From Pseudomonas sp. SDI (GTDB lineage Bacteria; Pseudomonadota; Gammaproteobacteria; Pseudomonadales; Pseudomonadaceae), in the NCBI RefSeq assembly GCF_003105155.1, contig NZ_QETK01000001.1:186001-250000 (forward strand): DNA of 64,000 nucleotides. The letters run 5' to 3'. The notes beneath the pieces were generated by a model, which did not search any database, was not told the DNA's origin, and worked only from the letters and a program-made list of their open reading frames with translations. Made by a program: the position numbers and the translations under genes. Shown piece by piece: positions 27,351 to 35,830 of the stretch (position 1 is the first letter of the stretch; every line of letters begins with the position of its first letter).

Positions 27351-28640
27351 ATGCGCGACGCCCTGAATCAAGGCCTGATTGACTTCCTCAAGGCCTCCCC
27401 CACGCCGTTCCATGCCACCGCCGCCCTGGCCCAGCGCCTCGAAGCCGCCGGTTATCAACGCCTGGACGAACGCGACAGCTGGGCCACCGTGGCCGGCGGT
27501 CGCTATTACCTGACCCGCAACGACTCTTCGATCATCGCCTTCAAGCTCGGCAAACACTCGCCGCTGCTCGACGGCATCCGCCTGGTCGGCGCCCACACCG
27601 ACAGCCCGTGCCTGCGCGTCAAGCCGCAGCCCGAGCTGCAACGCCAGGGCTTCTGGCAACTGGGCGTCGAAGTCTATGGCGGCGCCCTGCTCGCCCCCTG
27701 GTTCGACCGCGACCTGTCGCTGGCCGGGCGCGTCACCTTCCGCCGCGACGGCAAGGTCGAAAGCCAACTGATCGACTTCAAGCTGCCGATTGCCGTCATC
27801 CCGAACCTGGCCATCCACCTCAACCGCACCGCCAACGAAGGCTGGGCGATCAACCCGCAGCTTGAGCTGCCACCGATCCTGGCGCAGGTGGCCGGCGACG
27901 AGCGGGTCGACTTCCGCGCCCTGCTTACCGAGCAATTGGCCCGTGAACACGGCCTGAACGCCGACGTCGTGCTCGATTACGAGCTGGGCTTCTATGACAC
28001 CCAGGACGCCGCCATCGTTGGCCTGCATGGCGACTTCATCGCCGGCGCACGCCTCGACAACCTGCTGTCGTGCTATGCCGGCCTGCAGGCACTGCTGAGT
28101 GCCGACAGCGACGAAACCTGCGTGCTGGTGTGCAACGACCACGAAGAAGTCGGCTCCTGCTCGGCCTGCGGTGCCGACGGCCCGATGCTTGAGCAGACCC
28201 TGCGCCGGCTGCTGCCCGATGGCGACGATTTCGTCCGGGCCATCCAGCGCTCGCTGCTGGTTTCGGCCGACAACGCCCATGGCGTACACCCCAACTATGC
28301 CGACAAGCATGACGGCAACCACGGGCCGAAGCTCAATGCCGGCCCGGTGATCAAGGTCAACAACAACCAGCGCTACGCTACCAACAGCGAAACTGCCGGG
28401 TTCTTCCGCCATCTGTGCATGGCCGAGGAAGTGCCAGTACAAAGCTTCGTGGTGCGCAGCGACATGGGTTGCGGCTCGACCATCGGCCCGATCACCGCCA
28501 GTCACCTGGGTGTGCGTACCGTCGACATCGGCCTGCCGACCTTCGCCATGCACTCGATCCGCGAGCTGTGCGGTAGCCATGACCTGGCGCACCTGGTGAA
28601 GGTGTTGACGGCGTTCTATCGCAGCCGCGATCTGCCTTGA
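27351..28640 (+). CDS. apeB: M18 family aminopeptidase (ApeB)
   Basis: A 429-aa metallo-aminopeptidase of the M18 family, which forms large tetrahedral dodecamers and removes N-terminal, often acidic, residues. Metal-ligand motifs are visible: GAHTDSP (His82), ARLDNL mid-protein, CNDHEEVGS with the catalytic Glu, and the late His-containing GCGSTIGP region. The ATG at 27351 begins [22 protein letters not shown], matching the family start. It stands alone on its transcript. Confidence 0.94.
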   Translation: MRDALNQGLIDFLKASPTPFHATAALAQRLEAAGYQRLDERDSWATVAGGRYYLTRNDSSIIAFKLGKHSPLLDGIRLVGAHTDSPCLRVKPQPELQRQGFWQLGVEVYGGALLAPWFDRDLSLAGRVTFRRDGKVESQLIDFKLPIAVIPNLAIHLNRTANEGWAINPQLELPPILAQVAGDERVDFRALLTEQLAREHGLNADVVLDYELGFYDTQDAAIVGLHGDFIAGARLDNLLSCYAGLQALLSADSDETCVLVCNDHEEVGSCSACGADGPMLEQTLRRLLPDGDDFVRAIQRSLLVSADNAHGVHPNYADKHDGNHGPKLNAGPVIKVNNNQRYATNSETAGFFRHLCMAEEVPVQSFVVRSDMGCGSTIGPITASHLGVRTVDIGLPTFAMHSIRELCGSHDLAHLVKVLTAFYRSRDLP

Positions 28641-28652
28641 GCTGAACAGCTT

Positions 28653-28680
28653 AGCCGGCAACGCCGGCTCCTACAGGGAC
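28653..28680. repeat. REP-like hairpin
   Basis: agccggc-aac-gccggct is a perfect 7-bp stem with 3-nt loop, followed by cctacaggga, as in several Pseudomonas REP variants. It is just after apeB. Confidence 0.5.
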
Positions 28681-28765
28681 GGTGCCTGACCTCCATCAAC
28701 CCCGTCCCGGCGAATCCGGCCTATGCTTGCCCCATCGCCCCACACGCCGAGCAAGGACCTTGCGC

Positions 28766-28930
28766 ATGTCTGAGTTTCAAATGATGTTCCTCCCGGTGAT
28801 CGCCGGCCTGATCCTGCTGACCATCGGCTTCAGCATGCGCGAGCGCAACAGCGGCGTGCTGATGATGTGGATCGGCATGCTCGGCATCCTCGGCATCATG
28901 GTCTGGAAGATCCTCGAGAAACTGGCCTGA
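28766..28930 (+). CDS. 54-aa small membrane protein upstream of the MscS-type channel
   Basis: A 54-aa protein starting MSEFQMMFLPVIAGLILLTI, with two hydrophobic segments (about 6-24 and 30-50) separated by a charged turn (SMRERNSG). A ribosome binding site (aagga) is 8 nt upstream of the ATG at 28766. It lies 46 nt before the mechanosensitive channel gene on the same strand, so the two are probably co-transcribed. No named family is recognised; a role near the channel is only a guess from position. Confidence 0.7.
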   Translation: MSEFQMMFLPVIAGLILLTIGFSMRERNSGVLMMWIGMLGILGIMVWKILEKLA

Positions 28931-28976
28931 CAAATGCTCTACACTCGCACGATTGATTGTCGAGGTTGATCGTCCG

Positions 28977-31154
28977 GTGTCCGCCCTATTGCGCAGCTTT
29001 GCCCTGTTGTTCATGCTCCTGCTCACCCCCCTCGGCCAAGCCCAGGCGGTTGGGCTACCCGGCCTGTTGGGCGGCAGCAAGCCGCAAGCCGAGGCCAACG
29101 AGCCGCTCAGCCAGTCGCTGGACGAGGTGATCAAGAACCTGGAAAACGACCAGCAACGGGCCAAGCTGCTGGCCGACCTGAAAAAACTCCGCGACAGCAC
29201 CAGACAAGCACAACCGTCCGCCGAACAAGGCGTGCTCGGCCTGATCGGCAGCACCCTCGGCGAGCTGGAAAAACAGTTCAGTGGCGAAGCCAGCCCGTTC
29301 ACCCGCTGGCAACGCGAACTGGAACTGGCGCAAATCGAACTCTCCGCCCGCGTGGTGCCACTCCAGGAGTGGCCACCGATCCTGTTCGGCTTCGCCGCCA
29401 TCATTGCCCTCTGGAGCCTGCTGGCCTACGCCTTGAACTGGGTCGGCCACCAGCTGCGACTGCGCTTCGGCCTGACCGAGGAGCTGCCACAGAACCCGCG
29501 TACCTGGGACCTGGTGCGCTTCGCCCTGCGCAAGCTCGGGCCATGGCTGGTGGCGCTGGTGATCACCGTGTACCTGAGCTTCGCCCTGCCGTCGTCGCTG
29601 GGCAAGTCCATGGCCATGGTGCTGGCTTATGCGCTGGTGGTGGGCACCTGCTTCTCGGCGATCTGCGTGATCGCCTTCTCCCTGCTCGACGGCCCGCACC
29701 GCCACCGCGCCCTGTACATCCTGCGCCACCGTGCCTTCCGCCCGCTGTGGCTGATCGGCAGCTTCGCCGCATTCGGCGAAGCGATGAACGACCCGCGCAT
29801 GTCCGCCGCCCTCGGCGATCACCTCGCGCACAGCCTGGCAACCCTGGCCAACATCCTCGCCGGTTTGACCAGCGGGGTATTCATCCTGCGGTTCCGCCGG
29901 CCGATTGCCCACCTGATCCGCAACCAGCCCCTGTCACGCCGGCTCACCCGGCGTGCGCTGAGCGACACCATCGAGATCCTCGGCAGCTTCTGGTACCTGC
30001 CAGCGATGGTGCTGGTGGGGATTTCCCTGGTCGCCACCTTCGTTTCCGCTGGCGACACCAGCACCGCGCTGCGCCAGTCGCTGATGTGCACCGTGCTGGT
30101 GGTGCTGTGCATGGTGGTCAACGGCCTGGTGCGCCGCACCGCGACCAAACCGCGCCGGGCCAAGCGCCGTCAGGCGGTGTACGCCGAGCGCCTGCGCAGC
30201 TTCGGCTACACCCTGCTGCACCTGCTGATCTGGCTGGTGTTCATCGAACTCGGGCTACGGGTGTGGGGCTTTTCGATCATCGGCTTTGCCGAGGGTGATG
30301 GCCACGACATTGCCGTACGCCTGTTCGGCCTGGTCGGCACGCTGATCGCCGCCTGGCTGGTGTGGATTCTCGCCGACACCGCCGTACACCACGCCCTCAC
30401 CCGCTCGCGCAAGGGCCTGGCCAACACCCGCGCGCAAACCATGATGCCGCTGATCCGCAACGTGCTGTTCGTGGCGATCTTCATCATTGCGGTGATCGTC
30501 GCCCTGGCCAACATGGGCATGAACGTCACCCCGCTGCTAGCCGGTGCCGGGGTGATCGGTCTGGCCATCGGTTTTGGTGCACAGTCGCTGGTGGCCGACC
30601 TGATCACCGGGCTGTTCATCATCATCGAGGACTCACTGGCCATCGACGACTACGTCGACGTCGGCGGCCACCTCGGCACGGTCGAAGGCCTGACCATCCG
30701 CACCGTGCGCCTGCGCGATATCGACGGTATCGTCCACACCATCCCGTTCAGCGAAATCAAGAGCATCAAGAACTACTCGCGCGAGTTCGGCTACGCAATC
30801 TTCCGCATTGCCATCCCGCACAGCATGAACATCGACCAGGCAATCACGCTGATCCGCGACGTCGGGCAGAAGATGCGCAACGACCCGCTGCAACGGCGCA
30901 ACATCTGGTCGCCGCTGGAGCTGCAAGGCGTGGAGAGTTTCGAGTCGGGGTCGGCGGTGCTGCGGGCGCGCTTCAAGACGGCGCCGATCAAGCAGTGGGA
31001 GGTTTCTCGCGCATTCAACCTGGCGCTCAAGCGCAAGCTCGACGAAGCCGGCCTGGACCTCGCTACCCCGCGCCTGTCGGTACAGGTGGTGACGGCCGGC
31101 GGTGGCGCCGGCGCGGCCAGGGACGTCGCCGCACCGGCCAACGGCGAGGCTTAA
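28977..31154 (+). CDS. Mechanosensitive ion channel family protein (large MscS type)
   Basis: A 725-aa protein. A signal peptide (SALLRSFALLFMLLLTPLGQAQA) is followed by a helical, probably coiled-coil, periplasmic region (about 45-125), about eight to ten membrane helices, and the MscS core near residues 510-700. The pore-lining helix and the beta domain are recognisable from GAGVIGLAIGFGAQSLVADLITG and VGGHLGTVEGLTIRTVRLRDIDG. It protects against osmotic downshock by opening under membrane tension. The GTG at 28977 places the signal peptide correctly; an upstream TTG at 28953 adds residues without signal character. The C-terminus is a Gly/Ala-rich tail. Confidence 0.88.
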   Translation: MSALLRSFALLFMLLLTPLGQAQAVGLPGLLGGSKPQAEANEPLSQSLDEVIKNLENDQQRAKLLADLKKLRDSTRQAQPSAEQGVLGLIGSTLGELEKQFSGEASPFTRWQRELELAQIELSARVVPLQEWPPILFGFAAIIALWSLLAYALNWVGHQLRLRFGLTEELPQNPRTWDLVRFALRKLGPWLVALVITVYLSFALPSSLGKSMAMVLAYALVVGTCFSAICVIAFSLLDGPHRHRALYILRHRAFRPLWLIGSFAAFGEAMNDPRMSAALGDHLAHSLATLANILAGLTSGVFILRFRRPIAHLIRNQPLSRRLTRRALSDTIEILGSFWYLPAMVLVGISLVATFVSAGDTSTALRQSLMCTVLVVLCMVVNGLVRRTATKPRRAKRRQAVYAERLRSFGYTLLHLLIWLVFIELGLRVWGFSIIGFAEGDGHDIAVRLFGLVGTLIAAWLVWILADTAVHHALTRSRKGLANTRAQTMMPLIRNVLFVAIFIIAVIVALANMGMNVTPLLAGAGVIGLAIGFGAQSLVADLITGLFIIIEDSLAIDDYVDVGGHLGTVEGLTIRTVRLRDIDGIVHTIPFSEIKSIKNYSREFGYAIFRIAIPHSMNIDQAITLIRDVGQKMRNDPLQRRNIWSPLELQGVESFESGSAVLRARFKTAPIKQWEVSRAFNLALKRKLDEAGLDLATPRLSVQVVTAGGGAGAARDVAAPANGEA

Positions 31155-31864
31155 CCCGCCTCGGCGCCGATGCGGATCGCATCATGGCGCCAGTATTCAA
31201 GATCGCAATCGATCAGCCGCCCGTGCTGGTCGCTGTTGACCCGGGTGATATGCAGGCCCGGGCTTCCCGCCGAGACCTTCAAGGCCGTGGCCGCCGCCAC
31301 CGGCAGCGCCGTGGGCAGGATCTCGAAACGCACCCGGCCGTAGTCGATTGCATAGTGGCGGGCATAGATTTCCGTCAGCGACTGACTCAGGTCCTGTTCG
31401 AGGATGCCGGGGAAATACTCCGGGTTCAGGTAGTGCTCGGCGTACAGCACCGCGCGCCCGTCGATGCGGCGCAGGCGGCAGATCTGGATCACGCTGGATA
31501 ACGCCGGCAATTGCAACCGCGCGCAGATCGCCGCCGCGGCCGGGACCAGCCGCGCCGAAAGCAGCTCGGTACTCGGCTGGCGCCCCTGGTCGCGGACCAT
31601 CGCATGAAAGTGACTACGCTGGATCAGGTCGTAGGTCAGCCGTTGCGGCGCAACGAACCAGCCGCGCCGTTCTTCGCGATAGATCAGCCCGCGCGCTTCC
31701 AGCTGCACCAGTGCCTCGCGCAGGGTGATCCGGGTGGTGTCGAACACCTCGCTGAGCTTGCGTTCGGCCGGCAGCTTGCAGCCGGGCGTCAGCAAGCCGT
31801 GCTCGATCTGCTCCTGCAAGGCGTGGCAGATGGCTGTTACTGCGCGGGGTGGCAGAGCACGCAT
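31151..31864 (-). CDS. GntR family regulator with UTRA ligand domain (HutC subfamily)
   Basis: A 237-aa regulator. The N-terminal winged helix has the GntR signature (LPAERKLSEVFDTTRITLREALVQLEARGLI). The C-terminal UTRA domain (about 90-235) binds a small effector, often a phosphonate, sugar phosphate or amino acid derivative. It is transcribed divergently from the ABC uptake cluster and is likely its regulator. A perfect 14-bp palindrome (31879-31892) lies 14 nt upstream of its ATG and may be its operator. The gene's last 4 nt overlap the end of the convergent channel gene. A TTG codon just before the ATG is an alternative start. Confidence 0.87.
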   Translation of the reverse strand: MRALPPRAVTAICHALQEQIEHGLLTPGCKLPAERKLSEVFDTTRITLREALVQLEARGLIYREERRGWFVAPQRLTYDLIQRSHFHAMVRDQGRQPSTELLSARLVPAAAAICARLQLPALSSVIQICRLRRIDGRAVLYAEHYLNPEYFPGILEQDLSQSLTEIYARHYAIDYGRVRFEILPTALPVAAATALKVSAGSPGLHITRVNSDQHGRLIDCDLEYWRHDAIRIGAEAG

Positions 31865-31878
31865 CAAAGGTTACCTAT

Positions 31879-31892
31879 CTGGACTAGTCCAG
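31879..31892. promoter_or_regulatory. Candidate GntR operator (14-bp palindrome)
   Basis: ctggactagtccag is a perfect palindrome directly upstream of the GntR gene. HutC-type GntR proteins commonly bind 12-14 bp palindromes with a ctag-like centre. No binding data; the assignment is from symmetry and position. Confidence 0.5.
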
Positions 31893-32221
31893 CCTGTGTC
31901 GTGAACCAAAATGGCGCAACGGCGAGCGGCCGGTGAATGCTGCAAGCCTAGGCAATGCAGATGAACGACAGATGACAGCGCCGCCCAACGGTCGTCGTAA
32001 CGCCCTGCAAATGCGCGGCCAAGACCTTGCGGATCAAGCACTTGAATCTGGTCTACGCTGTATTTCCAGGGCCAGCGACAGCACCCGGAACTGTCTTGCA
32101 GACATCAAATTGTCATGCAACGGGCCTACCTTGGCTCAGGTATTGCTGACCTAGACCAACTGCACCGCAACGTCGTTCTACCCCTTCAGTGTTTTGCACG
32201 GCACCCAAAAAGGAGCTTCGG
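31893..32221. other. Regulatory intergenic region ahead of the ABC uptake operon
   Basis: A 329-nt non-coding stretch between the divergent GntR gene and the substrate-binding protein gene. It contains a candidate Pho box (32099-32116) with a plausible -10 element taccTT (32127-32132), and a strong ribosome binding site (aaaaagg agc) just before 32222. No open frame with coding character was seen. Confidence 0.6.
32099..32116 (+). promoter_or_regulatory. Candidate Pho box
   Basis: Two 7-nt half sites, cagacat and ttgtcat, are separated by 4 nt (caaa), the spacing of the consensus ctgtcat-N4-ctgtca[tc]; 11 of 14 half-site positions agree. A -10-like hexamer follows about 11 nt downstream, the right distance for PhoB activation. 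It is a by-eye match. Confidence 0.4.
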
Positions 32222-33286
32222 ATGAAACAGCTTTTCCTGGCCTCACTGTTAGGCACCAGCATCGCGTTCTGCACCTCGGCCATGGCCGCCGGCCCTGACC
32301 TCAAAGCCCTCGAAGAGGCCGCCCGCAAGGAAGGCACCGTCAACAGCGTGGGCATGCCCGATGCCTGGGCCAACTGGAAAGGCACCTGGGAAGACCTGGC
32401 CGCCAAGTACGGTCTGAAACACACCGACACCGACATGAGTTCGGCGCAGGAAGTGGCCAAGTTCGACGCCGAGAAAGACAACGCCAGCGCCGATATCGGC
32501 GACGTCGGTGCAGCCTTCGGACCGATTGCGCTGGCCAAGGGCGTCACCCAGCCGTACAAGCCCAGCACCTGGGAGCAGATCCCCGATTGGGCCAAGGACA
32601 AGGACGGACACTGGGCGCTGGCCTATACCGGCACCATCGCCTTCATCGTCAACAAGCAGTTGGTGAAGGAAGAAGACATTCCGAAAACCTGGCACGACCT
32701 GGAAAAAGGCAAGTACAAGGTAGCCATCGGTGACGTCGGTACGGCGGCACAGGCGGCCAACGGCGTGCTGGCCGCAGCCATTGCCTACAAAGGCGACGAA
32801 AGCAACATTGCCCCGGGCCTGCAACTGTTCACCAAGCTGGCCCAACAGAAGCGCCTGTCGCTGGCCAACCCGACCATTCAAACCCTGGAGAAGGGCGAGA
32901 TCGAAGTCGGCGTGGTCTGGGACTTCAACGGCCTGAGCTACCGCGAGCAGATCGATCCCAAGCGTTTCGAAGTGCTGATTCCGTCCGATGGCTCGGTGAT
33001 CTCCGGTTACACCACCATCATCAACAAGTACGCCAAGCACCCGAATGCGGCCAAGCTGGCCCGTGAGTACATCTTCAGCGATGCCGGGCAGATCAACCTT
33101 GCCAAGGGCCATGCCCGGCCAATCCGTGCCGAGCACCTGAAGCTGCCGGCCGATGTGCAGGCCAAGCTGCTGCCGAACGAGCAGTACCAGGCTGTGCAGC
33201 CGATCAAGGATGCCGCTGCCTGGGAAGCGACGTCGAAGAAGCTGCCGCAACAGTGGCAGGAGCAGGTCATCATCGAGATGGAATAA
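32222..33286 (+). CDS. ABC transporter periplasmic substrate-binding protein (candidate aminophosphonate type)
   Basis: A 354-aa extracellular solute-binding protein of the polyamine/iron/2-aminoethylphosphonate class (family 1/AfuA-like). The signal peptide is MKQLFLASLLGTSIAFCTSAMAA. The ATG at 32222 follows aaaggag. Motifs include the domain-crossing IGDVGTAAQAANGV and WDFNGLSYREQ segments. It heads a same-strand cluster: binding protein, phosphodiesterase-like enzyme, two permeases, ATPase, HAD phosphatase. The neighbouring phosphatase-type enzymes and the candidate Pho box favour an organophosphorus ligand such as 2-aminoethylphosphonate, like the P. putida AepXVW system. Polyamine or iron ligands are alternatives. 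Confidence 0.8.
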   Translation: MKQLFLASLLGTSIAFCTSAMAAGPDLKALEEAARKEGTVNSVGMPDAWANWKGTWEDLAAKYGLKHTDTDMSSAQEVAKFDAEKDNASADIGDVGAAFGPIALAKGVTQPYKPSTWEQIPDWAKDKDGHWALAYTGTIAFIVNKQLVKEEDIPKTWHDLEKGKYKVAIGDVGTAAQAANGVLAAAIAYKGDESNIAPGLQLFTKLAQQKRLSLANPTIQTLEKGEIEVGVVWDFNGLSYREQIDPKRFEVLIPSDGSVISGYTTIINKYAKHPNAAKLAREYIFSDAGQINLAKGHARPIRAEHLKLPADVQAKLLPNEQYQAVQPIKDAAAWEATSKKLPQQWQEQVIIEME

Positions 33287-33290
33287 CAGC

Positions 33291-33381
33291 AGCGGCAAGC
33301 GGCAAGCTTCAAGCCGCAAGAAAAAGCATGCCCCACCCCCATCCGCTTTTACTTGCAGCTTGCAGCTTGCGGCTTGCCGCT
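33291..33381. repeat. Heptamer-array inverted repeat (30-nt arms, 31-nt loop)
   Basis: The left arm (33291-33320) reads as successive 7-nt units of the type gcggcaa/gcttcaa/gccgcaa. The right arm (33352-33381) is its reverse complement at 27 of 30 positions. The loop is 31 nt. It lies between the binding protein gene and the phosphodiesterase gene, inside the operon, and could tune relative expression. It is related to 14592-14690. Confidence 0.75.
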
Positions 33382-33399
33382 TAAAGCTCCGGAGCGCCC

Positions 33400-34206
33400 A
33401 TGAACCACAACGTCATCCTGGTCCTGCTCGATGGCCTCAATTACCAGGTCGCCCACCATGCCATGGGCCACCTGCATGCCTACGTCGAAGCCGACCGCGC
33501 CGCCCTGTACCGCCTGGAATGCGAACTGCCAGCGCTGTCACGGCCGCTGTACGAGTGCATCCTTACCGGCGTCACGCCGATCGACAGCGGTATCGTGCAC
33601 AACAACGTCAGCCGCCTGTCCAGCGAACGCAGCGTTTTCCACTACGCCCGCGACGCCGGCCTGAACACTGCCGCAGCGGCCTACCACTGGGTCAGCGAGC
33701 TGTACAACCGCAGCCCGTTCGAGCCGCTGCGCGACCGCCACACCCACGCGCCCAAGCTACCGATCCAGCACGGCCTGTTCTACTACGCCGATCACTACCC
33801 CGACTCGCACCTGTTCGCCGACGCCGAGTACCTGCGCCGCCAGCACGCGCCGAACTTTCTCCTGGTGCACCCGATGAACATCGACGATGCCGGGCACAAG
33901 CACGGCCTGGACAGCAGCCAGTACCGCAACAGTGCGCGCAGTGCCGACATCATCCTCGCCAACTACCTGCGTACCTGGCTCGACAGCGGCTACCAGGTGC
34001 TGATCACTGCCGACCACGGCATGAACAACGACCACTCGCACAATGGCCTGCTGGCCGAGGAGCGCGAAGTGCCACTGTTCGTCTTCGGCGCCGGGTTCAG
34101 CCTCGACCCGGCGGCCAAACCGCTGCAAACCGAGCTGTGCGGGACCATCTGCGAACTGCTCGGCGTAGCCCATGACAAACCGGTCTGCCGGGAGCTGCTC
34201 ACGTGA
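33400..34206 (+). CDS. Alkaline phosphatase superfamily phosphodiesterase / phosphonoacetate hydrolase-like enzyme
   Basis: A 268-aa member of the alkaline phosphatase superfamily (nucleotide pyrophosphatase/phosphodiesterase branch). Metal-site motifs are VLLDGLNY (Asp11), HPMNIDDAGHKHG mid-protein, and ITADHGMNND (Asp205, His206), which suit a two-zinc centre. There is no signal peptide, so it should act in the cytoplasm on the imported compound. It sits between the binding protein and permease genes, and its stop overlaps the GTG start of the first permease by 4 nt. The substrate is inferred to be a phosphonate or phosphodiester; this is not proven. Confidence 0.82.
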   Translation: MNHNVILVLLDGLNYQVAHHAMGHLHAYVEADRAALYRLECELPALSRPLYECILTGVTPIDSGIVHNNVSRLSSERSVFHYARDAGLNTAAAAYHWVSELYNRSPFEPLRDRHTHAPKLPIQHGLFYYADHYPDSHLFADAEYLRRQHAPNFLLVHPMNIDDAGHKHGLDSSQYRNSARSADIILANYLRTWLDSGYQVLITADHGMNNDHSHNGLLAEEREVPLFVFGAGFSLDPAAKPLQTELCGTICELLGVAHDKPVCRELLT

Positions 34207-35045
34207 ATTCGATCCAACGCGGCAAACGGCTGGCGCTGCTTTGCCTGCTGCCTTTCGCAGTGTTCTTCATCATCTTCCAGATCGCCCCGCTGGTCTGGGT
34301 GGCCATCCACAGCGTGCAGGCCGAAAACGGCTGGGGGCTGGACAATTTCAGCAAGATCTTCAGCTCGAAGTTCTACCGCCAGGCGATCCAGCACAGCCTG
34401 GAAATCAGTTTCTGGTCGAGCGTGTTCGGCCTGTTCATCGCCATCCTCGGCAGCTACTCGCTGCGCCGGGTCGACTCGCGATTGCGCGACTTCGTCAACG
34501 CGTTCGCCAACATGACCAGCAACTTCGCCGGGGTGCCCCTGGCCTTCGCCTTCATCATCCTGCTCGGTTTCAACGGTGCGCTGACCCTGCTGCTGAAACA
34601 GGCCGGGATCATCGAAGACTTCAACCTCTATTCGAAAACCGGGCTGATCATTCTCTACACCTACTTCCAGATCCCGCTCGGCGTGCTGCTGCTCTACCCG
34701 GCCTTCGACGCCCTGCGCGAGGACTGGCGCGAGTCGGCCGCGCTGCTCGGCGCCGACGCCTGGGCCTACTGGCGGCATATCGGCCTGCCAGTGCTGACCC
34801 CGGCGCTGCTCGGCACCTTCGTCATCCTCCTGGCCAATGCCCTGGGCGCCTACGCCACGGTGTATGCGCTGACCACCGGCAACTTCAACGTGCTGCCGAT
34901 TCGCATCGCCGCGCTGGTGGCCGGCGATATTTCCCTGGACCCGAACCTGGCCAGTGCGCTGGCGATCATCCTGGTCGGGCTGATGAGCCTGGTGACCCTG
35001 GTCCATCAATGGCTACTGAAGCGGAGCTACCATGTCGCGCGCTGA
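34203..35045 (+). CDS. ABC transporter permease (subunit 1)
   Basis: A 280-aa inner-membrane permease with about six helices. The conserved cytoplasmic EAA loop is visible (DWRESAALLGADAWAYWRHIGLPVLTP), which contacts the ATPase. It begins with GTG overlapping the phosphodiesterase stop. It pairs with the next gene as the heterodimeric channel of the uptake system. It resembles PotB/2-aminoethylphosphonate-type permeases rather than sugar permeases. Confidence 0.88.
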   Translation: MNSIQRGKRLALLCLLPFAVFFIIFQIAPLVWVAIHSVQAENGWGLDNFSKIFSSKFYRQAIQHSLEISFWSSVFGLFIAILGSYSLRRVDSRLRDFVNAFANMTSNFAGVPLAFAFIILLGFNGALTLLLKQAGIIEDFNLYSKTGLIILYTYFQIPLGVLLLYPAFDALREDWRESAALLGADAWAYWRHIGLPVLTPALLGTFVILLANALGAYATVYALTTGNFNVLPIRIAALVAGDISLDPNLASALAIILVGLMSLVTLVHQWLLKRSYHVAR

Positions 35046-35829
35046 ACCCGGCTCGTCGAGCCTGTACCACCGCGTGGTGGTCTACTGCCTGTTCGTGATC
35101 CTGCTGCTGCCGCTGGCCGGCACCCTGCTCTACTCGCTGGCCACCAGCTGGTCGGCAAGCCTGCTGCCCAGCGGGCTGACCTTCAAGTGGTACCTGGCGC
35201 TGTGGAGCGACCCACGCTTCCTGGCCGCCTTTGGCCAGTCGCTGCTGGTCTGCGTCGGCGCCCTGCTGCTGTCGGTGCTGCTGATCCTGCCGCTGCTGTT
35301 CGTTGTGCATTACCACTTCCCCAGGCTCGACGCGCTGATGAACATTCTGATCCTGCTGCCCTTCGCGGTGCCGCCGGTGGTGTCGTCGGTGGGTCTGCTG
35401 CAACTGTATGGCTCGGGGCCGATGGCGATGGTCGGTACGCCGTGGATCCTGATCGGCTGCTACTTCACCGTGGCCCTGCCGTTCATGTACCGGGCGATCA
35501 CCAACAACCTGCAGGCGATCAACCTGCGCGACCTGATGGACGCCGCCCAGTTGCTCGGTGCCAGCACCTGGCAGGCCGCCTTCCTGGTAGTGCTGCCGAA
35601 CCTGCGCAAGGGCCTGATGGTAGCCCTGCTGCTGTCGTTCTCGTTCCTGTTCGGCGAGTTCGTGTTTGCCAACCTGCTGGTCGGCACCCGCTACGAGACG
35701 CTGCAGGTGTACCTGAACAACATGCGCAACAGCAGCGGGCACTTCAACAGCGCGCTGGTGATTTCCTACTTCTTCTTCGTCCTGGTACTGACCTGGGCTG
35801 CCAACCGCCTGAACAAGGACAACCGCTGA
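35032..35829 (+). CDS. ABC transporter permease (subunit 2)
   Basis: A 265-aa permease overlapping subunit 1 by 14 nt. It has about six helices, an EAA-like loop (LRDLMDAAQLLGASTWQAAFLVVLP), and a PotC-like C-terminal half. Start ATG at 35032 (MSRAEPGSSSLYHRVVVYC). The overlaps through this operon indicate tight translational coupling of the transporter subunits. Confidence 0.88.
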   Translation: MSRAEPGSSSLYHRVVVYCLFVILLLPLAGTLLYSLATSWSASLLPSGLTFKWYLALWSDPRFLAAFGQSLLVCVGALLLSVLLILPLLFVVHYHFPRLDALMNILILLPFAVPPVVSSVGLLQLYGSGPMAMVGTPWILIGCYFTVALPFMYRAITNNLQAINLRDLMDAAQLLGASTWQAAFLVVLPNLRKGLMVALLLSFSFLFGEFVFANLLVGTRYETLQVYLNNMRNSSGHFNSALVISYFFFVLVLTWAANRLNKDNR

Positions 35830-35830
35830 G

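Noticed and set aside
33291..33381. CRISPR-like repeats
   Set aside because: Units are 7 nt with no spacers of regular length, and no cas genes are present.
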